NCBI RefSeq assembly: GCF_947499295.1
Contig: NZ_CANMNP010000006.1
Location: forward strand, 124,001-188,000
DNA: 64,000 nucleotides
Reading direction: 5' to 3'
From: an uncultured Roseibium sp.
GTDB taxonomy: Bacteria > Pseudomonadota > Alphaproteobacteria > Rhizobiales > Stappiaceae
In this document: positions 44,621-53,361 of the stretch, in pieces
How the letters are laid out: the number at the start of each line of letters is the position of its first letter
Position numbering within the stretch: the first letter of the stretch is position 1
Program-made: the position numbers and the translations under genes
Notes under the pieces: generated by a model
Told to the model about the DNA's origin: nothing
The model's database searches: none
What the model saw: the letters and a program-made list of their open reading frames with translations, nothing else

Positions 44621-46831
44621 ATGCTCGAGACGCTGGGCAAATACGCCGAGGCGGACTTTGAGTCGCCGCAAATCTATCAATTGACGTCGGGGGTCTGTCT
44701 TCTTGTGTGGGATCCCCCTCATCAGGTGAATGCAGCTCCACGGCTTGAAGAGCAAACCACAAGCTCATTCGGTTCTATCGCAAGCGTCAGGCTTGCGCGT
44801 CTGGATGGTCGATCGCGTATCGTCTGGGCCTTTTCCTTGAAGGAAAAGTCCAGGCTGGATCTCAAACTGACGGCTGGCGCAATCGGTTCCGAGGCTCGTT
44901 TGGCGGTAGATGTTACCCAATCGGTGCCGGCGGCCGATGCCTTTGCCATTACGAATGGTCTCAGTCAGGCCGCCTGTGCGGTTTTCGTCACGACGTTTCT
45001 GAATGCCTGGTCAGGCATGTTCCGGCTGTCACGATCACGCAAGTTTGTCGATTTTGCGCGCGAGCTTCTCCGCTCTGTCAATGATACGCCTCCGGTTGTC
45101 GAGTTTGTAGCGAGTGTCGGAACAGTGCACATTCTCGAGACGTTGCTCAATAGCGATAGTGCCGAAATCCAAACTGCTGTTTTGATTGGAGATTTCGGCA
45201 TTCAGCGCCTTGATGGCGCAGGCTGCAACGTTCCCCACAACAACGGCAGGAACAGACTGTATCTCGGCTCAGTTGAGCTTCATCAGCCCCCGCAAAACGG
45301 GTTTCTCGTACTTGCCGGGGCGTGGGGCCTCGCCATTCGCAGAATGGCGGTTGAAAACGCTGGACGCTCGCTAAGCTCCTGGTGGGGGACCAATTCCCGG
45401 AAGCTGCCGGAAGTGCGGGACTACCTCATTGCCGAAATCGGAAAACGGTCCGAGGAGGCCGAGGCGGCTGTTTTGAACATGCAATCAAATGAACCGCTGG
45501 CAGCGCGACGCCATGGATCGCTTGCTGAATCGACATCCTTCTGTTCAGTCGAAACGGCACTGGCCGGAGAGGCCGGAGTTCTGGTTGGAGGGTGGATGCG
45601 AGACCCCGGAAAGACCTATCGCGGGATCGATATTCTGTCTGGTACCGATGCTCCCATTCCACTGGAGCTTATGACGTTTGACGGTGTCCTGCCGGAAACG
45701 CAGGGTGGATACGCAATCAAGCGATTTGTTGCCTTTGCGCCGGTCGGCGGCTCATTGCGGCACAATCTTCAACCCCGTTTCGAACTCAGGCTGGCCTCCG
45801 GCGAGCGGGCTTCGCTGGTCCCGCCGCCACAGCCGAGCGACATTTGCGAAGTCAGGGCAAAAGCACTTTCCGTGGCAACTCCTCGGCACATGAGCGATGA
45901 AGTCATGTCCGGTTGCCTGTCGCACATTCTGTCCGAAATCCAGGAGCGCTTTCGTCATTCGGTTGGAGCGCCCAAGGAGATTACGTTCGGAGCGATGCTG
46001 ACGAATCCGACGGTTTCAATTGTCATTCCTCTCTACAAGGTCTTCGACTTCATCAAGGCCCAGCTGGCTACCTTTTCAACGGACAGCTGGCTCGCGGAAA
46101 ATGCGGAGATCATCTTCGTGCTCGACTCGCCACAGCAGGTCACGCACGTTGAGGATCTGCTCGCTGGCTTTCATCTGCTCTATGGATTGCCTTTGCGCCT
46201 TGTGGTCATGGAACGCAACGGCGGGTACGCCCTTGCCTGCAATGCCGGCGCAGAGGCCGCACGCGGTCGTTATCTTGCCATGATCAACTCCGATGTCGTG
46301 CCGATCGAGGCAGGCTGGCTGGAACAGTTGTGCGCCAGCCTGATGATGGACGAGCAGATCGGGGCTGTCGGCGGCAAGCTGCTATACGCAGACAATGCAA
46401 TCCAGCACGCAGGCCTCAAGTTCATTCAAGACGACAAGGGGCGCTGGTTCAATCACCATTATTTCAAGGGTTTTCCGAGGCAGTTTCCCGAAGCGAGCTC
46501 CTCACGTGAGGTGCCCGGCGTAACCGGTGCTTGCATGGTTTTGGCGAAGGAAGATTTCGATGCCGTCGGAGGTTTCACCAACGACTACATTGTCGGTGAC
46601 TACGAAGACAGTGACCTCTGCTTGAAACTCAGGAAGCTGAACCGGAAGATTTGCTACATCGGCGACGCCGAGCTCTACCATTTCGAGCGGGTCTCCATCC
46701 GCAAGAACGATGACTACACCGGCGGTGTCGCCTCTCAGTACAATCGCTGGCTTCATCAATCGCGGTGGGAAGAGGACATCGTAGCGCTTATGGGGGCTGC
46801 GGCCCTGCGTGAAGAAGGATCAAGAGCATGA
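44621..46831 (+). CDS. GT2 glycosyltransferase with a long N-terminal extension
   Basis: This 736-residue protein has a GT2 (rhamnosyl-transferase-like) domain at about residues 463-705: VSIVIPLYKV, RNGGYALACNAGAEAARGRYLAMINSDV (NSD in place of DxD), TGACMVLAKEDFDAVGGF and EDSDLCLKLR. The N-terminal 450 residues are of unknown function and contain a beta-rich segment with LVGGWMRDPGK, related in style to modules in two nearby proteins. Start 44621 follows AAGGAT. It is followed by the methyltransferase with ATGA overlap. Acts in the cytoplasm on a lipid- or protein-linked glycan. Confidence 0.88.
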   Translation: MLETLGKYAEADFESPQIYQLTSGVCLLVWDPPHQVNAAPRLEEQTTSSFGSIASVRLARLDGRSRIVWAFSLKEKSRLDLKLTAGAIGSEARLAVDVTQSVPAADAFAITNGLSQAACAVFVTTFLNAWSGMFRLSRSRKFVDFARELLRSVNDTPPVVEFVASVGTVHILETLLNSDSAEIQTAVLIGDFGIQRLDGAGCNVPHNNGRNRLYLGSVELHQPPQNGFLVLAGAWGLAIRRMAVENAGRSLSSWWGTNSRKLPEVRDYLIAEIGKRSEEAEAAVLNMQSNEPLAARRHGSLAESTSFCSVETALAGEAGVLVGGWMRDPGKTYRGIDILSGTDAPIPLELMTFDGVLPETQGGYAIKRFVAFAPVGGSLRHNLQPRFELRLASGERASLVPPPQPSDICEVRAKALSVATPRHMSDEVMSGCLSHILSEIQERFRHSVGAPKEITFGAMLTNPTVSIVIPLYKVFDFIKAQLATFSTDSWLAENAEIIFVLDSPQQVTHVEDLLAGFHLLYGLPLRLVVMERNGGYALACNAGAEAARGRYLAMINSDVVPIEAGWLEQLCASLMMDEQIGAVGGKLLYADNAIQHAGLKFIQDDKGRWFNHHYFKGFPRQFPEASSSREVPGVTGACMVLAKEDFDAVGGFTNDYIVGDYEDSDLCLKLRKLNRKICYIGDAELYHFERVSIRKNDDYTGGVASQYNRWLHQSRWEEDIVALMGAAALREEGSRA

Positions 46832-47667
46832 ATTCGCCGGTTCTCATTCGGGATACGGCGGGTTTGTTGCCTGTCGCACTTAGCGGAGAACGGCTTGCCG
46901 ATCTACAGGCTTATGTTCTGCGCAATCGGTTCCTTCCGGTGCCGCCGAGCGAAGACAATTTTGTCGGCGACGGAGATTATCTCGCCATTGGGACCGAATT
47001 CCTAGGGCACTTTATCGAGCTTGGCGGACTGCGGGACCACGAGAAGGTGCTGGATGTCGGCTGCGGCATTGGCAGAATGGCAGTTCCACTCACGCAGTTC
47101 CTCGATCAGGCCAAGGCACGTTATGTCGGTTTTGATCCGGCTTCTGCGGGCATCCAGTGGTGTACGCGAAATATTTCGTCGGTCTATCCGAACTTTCGGT
47201 TCGCGCATCTTGATGTTGCTAACTCGCTCTACAATCCCGAAGGCTATATCCGAGGCAGCGAAGTGGCCTTGCCGTTTGCGACCGGTGCTTTCGATTTTGC
47301 CATCATGACGTCCGTCGTCACGCATCTGCCGGCGGAAGAAATTGGACCTTATTTCAAGGAAATCTCGCGCCTTCTGGGCAAAGGCGGACGCTTGTTCGTA
47401 TCTGCGTTCGTTATGCTTCCGGACAAAAACCCAGACGCCAAGCCGCGCATCACTTTTCAGCGGGCGGGTGAGGGACCCGCCTGGTTTGCCGATGCAAAGG
47501 AGCCAATGATGGCGGTCGCTTTCGACGATGGTTTCATCGAAAGCGCATTGCAAGCCGCCGGGTTCGAATTGGCCGTCAAACGGCTGGGGCACTGGCGTGG
47601 CGGTAGCAGCTCGCTGCACTATCAGGATTTTTTCGTTGCCTTGAAGACAAATGCGGAGGTGACGTGA
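46828..47667 (+). CDS. SAM-dependent class I methyltransferase
   Basis: This 279-residue protein has the SAM-binding motif KVLDVGCGIGRMAVPLTQFL (about residues 72-91), FDPASAGIQW and FDFAIMTSVVTHLPAEE, typical of Rossmann-fold methyltransferases. It lies between two glycosyltransferases, with overlaps on both sides, so it probably methylates a sugar of the glycan. Substrate not determinable. No membrane segment. Confidence 0.9.
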   Translation: MNSPVLIRDTAGLLPVALSGERLADLQAYVLRNRFLPVPPSEDNFVGDGDYLAIGTEFLGHFIELGGLRDHEKVLDVGCGIGRMAVPLTQFLDQAKARYVGFDPASAGIQWCTRNISSVYPNFRFAHLDVANSLYNPEGYIRGSEVALPFATGAFDFAIMTSVVTHLPAEEIGPYFKEISRLLGKGGRLFVSAFVMLPDKNPDAKPRITFQRAGEGPAWFADAKEPMMAVAFDDGFIESALQAAGFELAVKRLGHWRGGSSSLHYQDFFVALKTNAEVT

Positions 47668-48923
47668 TGCGCATTCTCGTCTTTGCTCACAATCACCCCG
47701 ATCTGCATCCCGGCGGGACGGAAACTGTCGCGCTGGAGCTTGCCAAGGCGTATCGCAAGGCAGGGCATCAATCGCTCTTTGTCGGTGCGACGAACCATTT
47801 GCACCGCGATCCACATCCAGGCACCAGCTTTCAGGCGATCAGTGACAGCGGTGATGAATTGCTGATGTGGGCAGGTCATTTCGACCGGTTCAACATGAGT
47901 CAGATAGATTTGCAGGCTTTCGTGCCGGACATGCGCACCTTGCTTGATAATTTCCAGCCGGATGTCGTTCACATACACCATTTGTTGCTCTTCGGGGTCG
48001 AGCTCCCAGTCCTGTTGCGTCGCGCGCTCCCGGATGTGCGTATCGTGATGACGCTTCACGACTACTATGCGATCTGCGCCAATGATGGTGTCCTGATGAA
48101 AAGTCCGGATGAGGCCTGTGCGGCCCTGGGTTCGGGCGGACTGTGCCGCTGTCTTCCAGACGCCAAGCCGAATGATCTGCGCTTGCGGGAGCGCTTCATC
48201 AAGACCCATTTGGCCGCAGTGGATGAATTCGTTGCGCCAAGTGCGTTCCTGCGGGACGTCTATGTGCGGTGGGGGCTTCCAGCAGAGAAGATAAGGATCA
48301 TCAGCAACGGGCGACCGGAGACCACACCTGTGGCCAGTCGGGCGGCTACTAATGAGCCGAAATCGGTGTTCGGCTACTTTGGCAATCTGACACCCTGGAA
48401 AGGTATCGAAGTCCTCCTGCAGGCAGCTCGCCTGCTAAAGGACAAGGATCTTGATTTTGAACTCCGGGTCCATGGCGGGGCACCATTTCAGGACAAGGAT
48501 TTCGTCAAGCGTATCGATGCGCTCTTTGAAGAAACAGCGCCGAACGTGCAACGGCTCGGTGCTTACCGACCCGATGAAGTTGCCAGCCTCATGGAACCGG
48601 TCGACTGGGTGGTCGTGCCGTCCGTGTGGTGGGAAAACGCTCCGTTGGTCATCGCGGAAGCTCAACAGCATGGCCGCCCTGTCATCACCAGCGGTGTCGG
48701 AGGCATGGCAGAGGCTGTCAAGGACAGCATCGACGGGCTTCATGTTCGCAAGAATGATCCCGTTAGTCTGGCGATCACCATGGCGATGGCTGCCGGAGAC
48801 GCAGAACTCTATAGAAACCTGGCGGCAAATGTGCGCGTCCCCCCCTCCGTGGCGGTCGTTGCCGAGCAATATCTAGGTCTCTTTCAAGGCCGGCACTCAA
48901 TGCCGCGCGCACCTGCTGCCTGA
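47667..48923 (+). CDS. GT4-type glycosyltransferase (first of a paralogous pair)
   Basis: This 418-residue GT-B enzyme has the N-terminal VFAHNHPDLHPGGTETVALELAK and LDNFQPDVVHIHHLLLFGVELPVLLRRALP, and the donor half with FGYFGNLTPWKGIEVLLQAA and VVPSVWWENAPLVIAEAQQHGRPVI, including the E-x7-E region. Start ATG 47667 is set by GGAGGT at 47656; GTG 47664 is too close. It resembles the GT4 at 51993 along most of its length. Confidence 0.93.
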   Translation: MRILVFAHNHPDLHPGGTETVALELAKAYRKAGHQSLFVGATNHLHRDPHPGTSFQAISDSGDELLMWAGHFDRFNMSQIDLQAFVPDMRTLLDNFQPDVVHIHHLLLFGVELPVLLRRALPDVRIVMTLHDYYAICANDGVLMKSPDEACAALGSGGLCRCLPDAKPNDLRLRERFIKTHLAAVDEFVAPSAFLRDVYVRWGLPAEKIRIISNGRPETTPVASRAATNEPKSVFGYFGNLTPWKGIEVLLQAARLLKDKDLDFELRVHGGAPFQDKDFVKRIDALFEETAPNVQRLGAYRPDEVASLMEPVDWVVVPSVWWENAPLVIAEAQQHGRPVITSGVGGMAEAVKDSIDGLHVRKNDPVSLAITMAMAAGDAELYRNLAANVRVPPSVAVVAEQYLGLFQGRHSMPRAPAA

Positions 48924-48934
48924 GGAGGATCGAT

Positions 48935-49729
48935 ATGAGTGTGACTTCTCTTGAAAAGGTAAAGAGCGAAAACAAAGGTTCCGGATCGGATGTTACCGAT
49001 GTGGATCAGGTCAAAGCGGTGCCCGCCAGGCTCCAGGGACGTGTCGACGCGTTTGAAAACGGACGGCTGCTGGGTTGGGCCTGGGATGCCTCGAGCCCCA
49101 GCGACCGCATGACTATTCATGTCTTTCATGACGGAGAACGGGTCCTCAGCAAAGTTGCAGAGAACCCGCGGGTCGATCTGAAACGAAACGGTATAGGCGA
49201 TGGCAACTACGCCTTCGATATTGAATTGCCGCAGGCTGTCGCCTCTGCTCTTGAAGGCCTGACCGTCATTGCTGAAACGCCGGAAGGTGACGCGCAACTC
49301 AAGTTGCCGAGACCGAGCGCAGAAGAGCGGGCCGCCGAGGCAGCCGTTGCCATGCCGCTGGCTCTGGTAATGGAGAAGGTCGACCGGTTGATCGTGGCAC
49401 AACGCCAAAGCGCCATCGGACAGCGCGACGCCACAAAGCTGTTGCGCGAGACTGTTCAACGCATTGATGCGCTTGCGTCAAACGAAGGCGAACTCGGTGA
49501 AGCCCTTGCCATCCTCAAGGGCGGGCAGGGGGAACTGTCCCAGCGGGTGAAGGAGCTCGAGGTCTTCCTGCTCCGGTTCGATACTACTCTGAAGGGTTTT
49601 GACAGCCGGCTCACGGAACTTGGCGACAAGAGCCAGAACAATCTCAAGGTTCACTTGCTACTGCTGGCAATTCTTCTTGGCTTTGTCGGCGGCATGCTGT
49701 TTGCCACAGCCGGCGGCCTTTGGAGGTAG
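48935..49729 (+). CDS. Membrane-anchored coiled-coil protein with GW-D beta module
   Basis: This 264-residue protein has a beta-rich module (about residues 32-105) with GRVDAFENGRLLGWAWDASSP and NPRVDLKRNGIGDGNYAFDIELP, a coiled coil (about 145-230) and one C-terminal membrane span (about 239-258, LLLLAILLGFVGGMLFATAGG). The GW.WD module also occurs in glycosyltransferases of exopolysaccharide clusters as I recall. GAGGA precedes the start. Possible scaffold holding the glycosyltransferases at the inner membrane (inference). No known enzyme motif. Confidence 0.75.
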   Translation: MSVTSLEKVKSENKGSGSDVTDVDQVKAVPARLQGRVDAFENGRLLGWAWDASSPSDRMTIHVFHDGERVLSKVAENPRVDLKRNGIGDGNYAFDIELPQAVASALEGLTVIAETPEGDAQLKLPRPSAEERAAEAAVAMPLALVMEKVDRLIVAQRQSAIGQRDATKLLRETVQRIDALASNEGELGEALAILKGGQGELSQRVKELEVFLLRFDTTLKGFDSRLTELGDKSQNNLKVHLLLLAILLGFVGGMLFATAGGLWR

Positions 49730-49734
49730 GTTGA

Positions 49735-51996
49735 ATGGAGCCAGTCGTCACTTTGGAGGGAGTGAAAAAGTTGCCGAATACACGGCAGCGCCAGAACGCA
49801 GCTTCCAAGAATGATAGAACGGATAGATCCTGCGTTCCGGTGGACGGGCATTCACTTCTTTGTGCCGGTCTTGATCGCGAAACACTTCTGGTCGCGGGCG
49901 TTGGAAATGTAATTTCCGGAAGCTGGCCGGCCGTTCTCAATGACGATCCGAAGGCGACTGTATTCTGCACAGTTGCCGTGTTGCAGCACGATGGACAGCT
50001 GAAGGGCAGCAAAACTCCATTTGTTGCCATTCTTTCCCTGCCAAACGGGCTGGATATCCGGCCTGAGCGCCTGACGATCCGGTGTCAGGGCCATTCTCAT
50101 CCATATGGTTTCAAGTCGCGGGCAGATGACCTCCAGAGTTTCTTTGGCAAGGTGAGTGAACTTTCGTCCCAGACAGAACCGGATGTGATCGACAGCCTGG
50201 TTCAAGCGCTGCTGAACGGCGGCGCAACGCCCGATGCGATGGACACAACGGCCAGACTTGTTGATGGTTTCTCGGGGTGCGACGGATTTGTGGAAATTCT
50301 GGGAGCGTTCGATGAGGGCGACATTTATCTGCAGGGTTGGGCCAAGGCCATCCCCGCAGGTACAAGCCGTGTTTTCGTCTTGGGAGACAGCCTTCAGATC
50401 GGAGCGTTTACAAGTGGACTTTTTGAACGCAAGGACACCGGAGGCAAGGCATTTGGATTTTCCGGTCTTCTTGCTGTCGAAAACAAGGCAGATGTCCAAT
50501 CTCTCCGAAAGATCTTTGTTCGAAGCCGGGCGGGCTGGAATGCAGTTCATGTTCATGAACGCAAGTCAGTGCTCCCGGTCAGGGCCCTGCCGTCGCACAT
50601 CCGGTCCCTCCTGCCGAAGCTCTCCCCAGCAGGCGACGGCAGGGCCCTTTTGGAAGAGGCAGGCAAACGTTTCGATGGCCGGGAAACTGTAAGCGAGTTG
50701 GATGTCCCGGTCCGTGTCGGCATCGATTTCAGCGCCTGTGTAGATCGTGCTGGTGCGCTGCTTTCCGGCTGGCTGCTGGACCCGGAAGAGCGTGTCGAGG
50801 CCGTGCTGTTTCGTTCAGATGGGACAAGTTGCAGACTTGATGCACGCTGGACACAACAGCGGCGGCCAGATGTGACCAGTGCGTTCGAAACACTGTCACC
50901 GTTCCTGAATGGGCCGGATGCAAAACAGCGCCATGGATTTCTTGCTCATGTTCCAGCGCAGGACGGAGCCGTGTTTCAAGAGGCATATCTTGAACTCGTC
51001 CTGAAAGACGGCAGATCGGCCTTCGCTCCGATTGCCCTTGGCCGGGCGCTGCTCAAGCCGGCATTGCGGCGGCTGATTTCCGGGCTAGATCCTGCGACAG
51101 CTTTTCGTCCTGACGTCCTTGAGCGCCACTTTCTGCCTTTTGTTCAGGCAGCGGAAGCTCCGGATCCCGCAGTCTGTGAAATCTACGACCTGGGTCCTTT
51201 CCCGGAAAATGCGCCGCTTGCACTGGTTGTTGGGCTGGATGACGACTTTGAAAGATCCAGAGTTCTGCTCTCTCTTTGTGCGCTCGATCCGAGCTTGAAG
51301 GGTCTGCCTATCGTCTTGGCGATATCTGATGAGATGGGGCAGGAGCAGATTGAAGACTTTCGCCGGATCGCCGGTTTTTTCGGGCTGTCTGTTCGGTTGG
51401 TTCTGGTGAGCCATGCCGGGGACGCGCTCGACGCGATCCAGGCCGGCGCCGGTGAAGCACCGTGCGACACAATCGTCTGTCTTTCTTCCGCCATGCTGCC
51501 ACGCGCTCCCGGCTGGTTGGAGGCACTGCATTCGGCTTTCCAGGTTCACGATGAAGCCCCTTTGGTGGCACCTACCATCCTTTATGAAGACGACACCATC
51601 AGATGGGGCGGTGCCTGGATCGAACTGGATGACGGACGTCACCAACTGAAACAACACTATCTCGGTTACCCGCGCCGGACCCTTTTGGGGGCGGAAACAA
51701 CAAAGGTCGCCGCTGTGCCGTTTGACTGTTGTATCATGTCCCGGTCGGCACTTGCAGAAGCGGGCGGGTTTTCCCGGAACTATCTAGGCACTGACGAGAA
51801 GGGCCTTGATGCGGCTTTGCGATTGAAGCTTTCCGGGGTCGGTTCTGTCTGGGTGCCGCAGGTGGAAATGATCCACGCTGATGATGGTTCGCTGTCCAAT
51901 GCCAACTGGAAAAAACTTGTTGCCGATATCGACCGGCGCAGTTTCGACCGCTTCTGGCTGCCAGTTTTACCGGAATTGGCGGAGGACAGGGCATGA
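49735..51996 (+). CDS. Large protein with degenerate GT2 domain and GW-D modules
   Basis: This 753-residue protein has two beta-type segments with a GW core (LQGWAKAIPAG about residue 203, SGWLLDPEE about 342) and a GT2-like C-terminal domain (about 484-740). The nucleotide-sugar/metal NSD of its relative at 44621 aligns here with LSSAML, and the ED-D motif aligns with DEKGLD, so the catalytic acids appear lost. GGAGG precedes ATG 49735. It may bind glycan or act as a non-catalytic partner. Family call of the C-terminal domain is from pattern similarity to the 44621 protein. Confidence 0.7.
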   Translation: MEPVVTLEGVKKLPNTRQRQNAASKNDRTDRSCVPVDGHSLLCAGLDRETLLVAGVGNVISGSWPAVLNDDPKATVFCTVAVLQHDGQLKGSKTPFVAILSLPNGLDIRPERLTIRCQGHSHPYGFKSRADDLQSFFGKVSELSSQTEPDVIDSLVQALLNGGATPDAMDTTARLVDGFSGCDGFVEILGAFDEGDIYLQGWAKAIPAGTSRVFVLGDSLQIGAFTSGLFERKDTGGKAFGFSGLLAVENKADVQSLRKIFVRSRAGWNAVHVHERKSVLPVRALPSHIRSLLPKLSPAGDGRALLEEAGKRFDGRETVSELDVPVRVGIDFSACVDRAGALLSGWLLDPEERVEAVLFRSDGTSCRLDARWTQQRRPDVTSAFETLSPFLNGPDAKQRHGFLAHVPAQDGAVFQEAYLELVLKDGRSAFAPIALGRALLKPALRRLISGLDPATAFRPDVLERHFLPFVQAAEAPDPAVCEIYDLGPFPENAPLALVVGLDDDFERSRVLLSLCALDPSLKGLPIVLAISDEMGQEQIEDFRRIAGFFGLSVRLVLVSHAGDALDAIQAGAGEAPCDTIVCLSSAMLPRAPGWLEALHSAFQVHDEAPLVAPTILYEDDTIRWGGAWIELDDGRHQLKQHYLGYPRRTLLGAETTKVAAVPFDCCIMSRSALAEAGGFSRNYLGTDEKGLDAALRLKLSGVGSVWVPQVEMIHADDGSLSNANWKKLVADIDRRSFDRFWLPVLPELAEDRA

Positions 51997-53342
51997 CCGG
52001 GTCGACTTCTGACACGGCGAAGATCTCGGACGACACCTTGCGTGTGCTGATCATTTCCCATGGGCATCCGACGCTTTCACTCGGCGGCGCGGAAGTCGCA
52101 TCCTACAATCTTCATCTCGGCTTAAAGGCCCAACCGGGAACGCAGTCCTTTTTCCTTGCACGGGTTGGAAACGAGTATCCGAGGCACGGTCAATCCGCCC
52201 TGATGGGGGTTGATGATGCCGATGACGAATTGCTCTTTCATGCAGACGACTACGATCCTTTTCTTGTCTCCAACCGCAATACTGGCGACCTGTGCAGGGA
52301 TCTGCGCCGCTTCGTGCGCACACTTCGTCCGGATGTCGTGCATTTTCACCATTTCATCGGATTGGGTCTGGAAGCGCTCTATACGGTGCGCGAGGCATTG
52401 CCGGATGCTGTCATTCTGGTGACATTCCACGAATTCCTCTCGATCTGCCACCATCACGGGCAAATGGTCAAAACGAAAGGCCACAAGCTGTGTAAGGCAG
52501 CATCCCCAATCGCCTGTCACGGCTGTTTTCCGGACATTGCACCTGGAACGTTCTTGCGACGTCGGCAGTTCATTCAAGCCATGCTGAGTGTTGCCGACGG
52601 TTATGTTTCTCCAAGCCGGTTTCTGGCGGAACGCTATGTTGCCTGGGGCCTGCCTGAAAACAAGATCTCGGTCATTGAGAACGGCTTGAATGTGGGCGAA
52701 GCGGCGGAAGTTCGCCCGGTTACCGGAAGCTCTGAACGTCGGTGCCGTTTTGCTTTTTTCGGTCAGATGACCCCTTACAAGGGTATCGATGTCCTGCTGG
52801 ACGCGGTTCAGAGGATACCCCAGAGCGTCTGGGGCGATGATGCCACGCTGACGATTCACGGTGGCAATCTGGAGCGGCAACCTGAAGAGTTTCGTCAAAA
52901 GATCGGTGACCTGCTGGAAGCCGCCGGGAAACGCGTCCGATTTGCAGGAAGTTATCAGAATACCGACATGCCTTCTCTTGTACAGCAGGCAGACTGGATA
53001 ATGATGCCGTCGGTCTGGTGGGAAAACTCCCCCGTGATCATTCAAGAAGCGTTTTTCCACGGTCGCCCGATCATCTGCAGCGATATTGGGGGCATGGCCG
53101 AAAAGGTTCGCCCGGGAATCGACGGTCTGCATGCCCGTGTAGCAAGCCCGGAAGATCTCGCTGACCGTATGTGCGAAGCCCTCACGGACCAAGATCTGTG
53201 GAGCCGCCTTCGGGCTGGTATCCAGCCCCCAAAAACCCATCTGGAGAGCGCCGGAGAGCACGCTGTCCTTTATCGAAATGCTATGGACGGCCGTTCAGCA
53301 GCTCTAGCGGGCTTGCCGGATACCCTCAAGCAAAGTGCCTGA
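51993..53342 (+). CDS. GT4-type glycosyltransferase (second of a paralogous pair)
   Basis: This 449-residue GT-B enzyme resembles the 47667 protein: ISHGHPTLSLGGAEVASYN, RPDVVHFHHFIGLGLEALYTVREALPD, FFGQMTPYKGIDVLLDAV and MPSVWWENSPVIIQEAFFHGRPII. A cysteine-rich insert (KLCKAASPIACHGCFPD) also has its counterpart in the partner (GLCRCLPD). Its ATG overlaps the stop of the upstream gene. It likely adds a neighbouring sugar in the same glycan. Confidence 0.93.
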   Translation: MTGSTSDTAKISDDTLRVLIISHGHPTLSLGGAEVASYNLHLGLKAQPGTQSFFLARVGNEYPRHGQSALMGVDDADDELLFHADDYDPFLVSNRNTGDLCRDLRRFVRTLRPDVVHFHHFIGLGLEALYTVREALPDAVILVTFHEFLSICHHHGQMVKTKGHKLCKAASPIACHGCFPDIAPGTFLRRRQFIQAMLSVADGYVSPSRFLAERYVAWGLPENKISVIENGLNVGEAAEVRPVTGSSERRCRFAFFGQMTPYKGIDVLLDAVQRIPQSVWGDDATLTIHGGNLERQPEEFRQKIGDLLEAAGKRVRFAGSYQNTDMPSLVQQADWIMMPSVWWENSPVIIQEAFFHGRPIICSDIGGMAEKVRPGIDGLHARVASPEDLADRMCEALTDQDLWSRLRAGIQPPKTHLESAGEHAVLYRNAMDGRSAALAGLPDTLKQSA

Positions 53343-53361
53343 AAAAGCAAAGGAAACCGGA

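Noticed and set aside
43892-44755. 287-codon minus-strand frame across the RTX gene
   Set aside because: Caused by the regular GGxGxD repeats, which stay open on the opposite strand.
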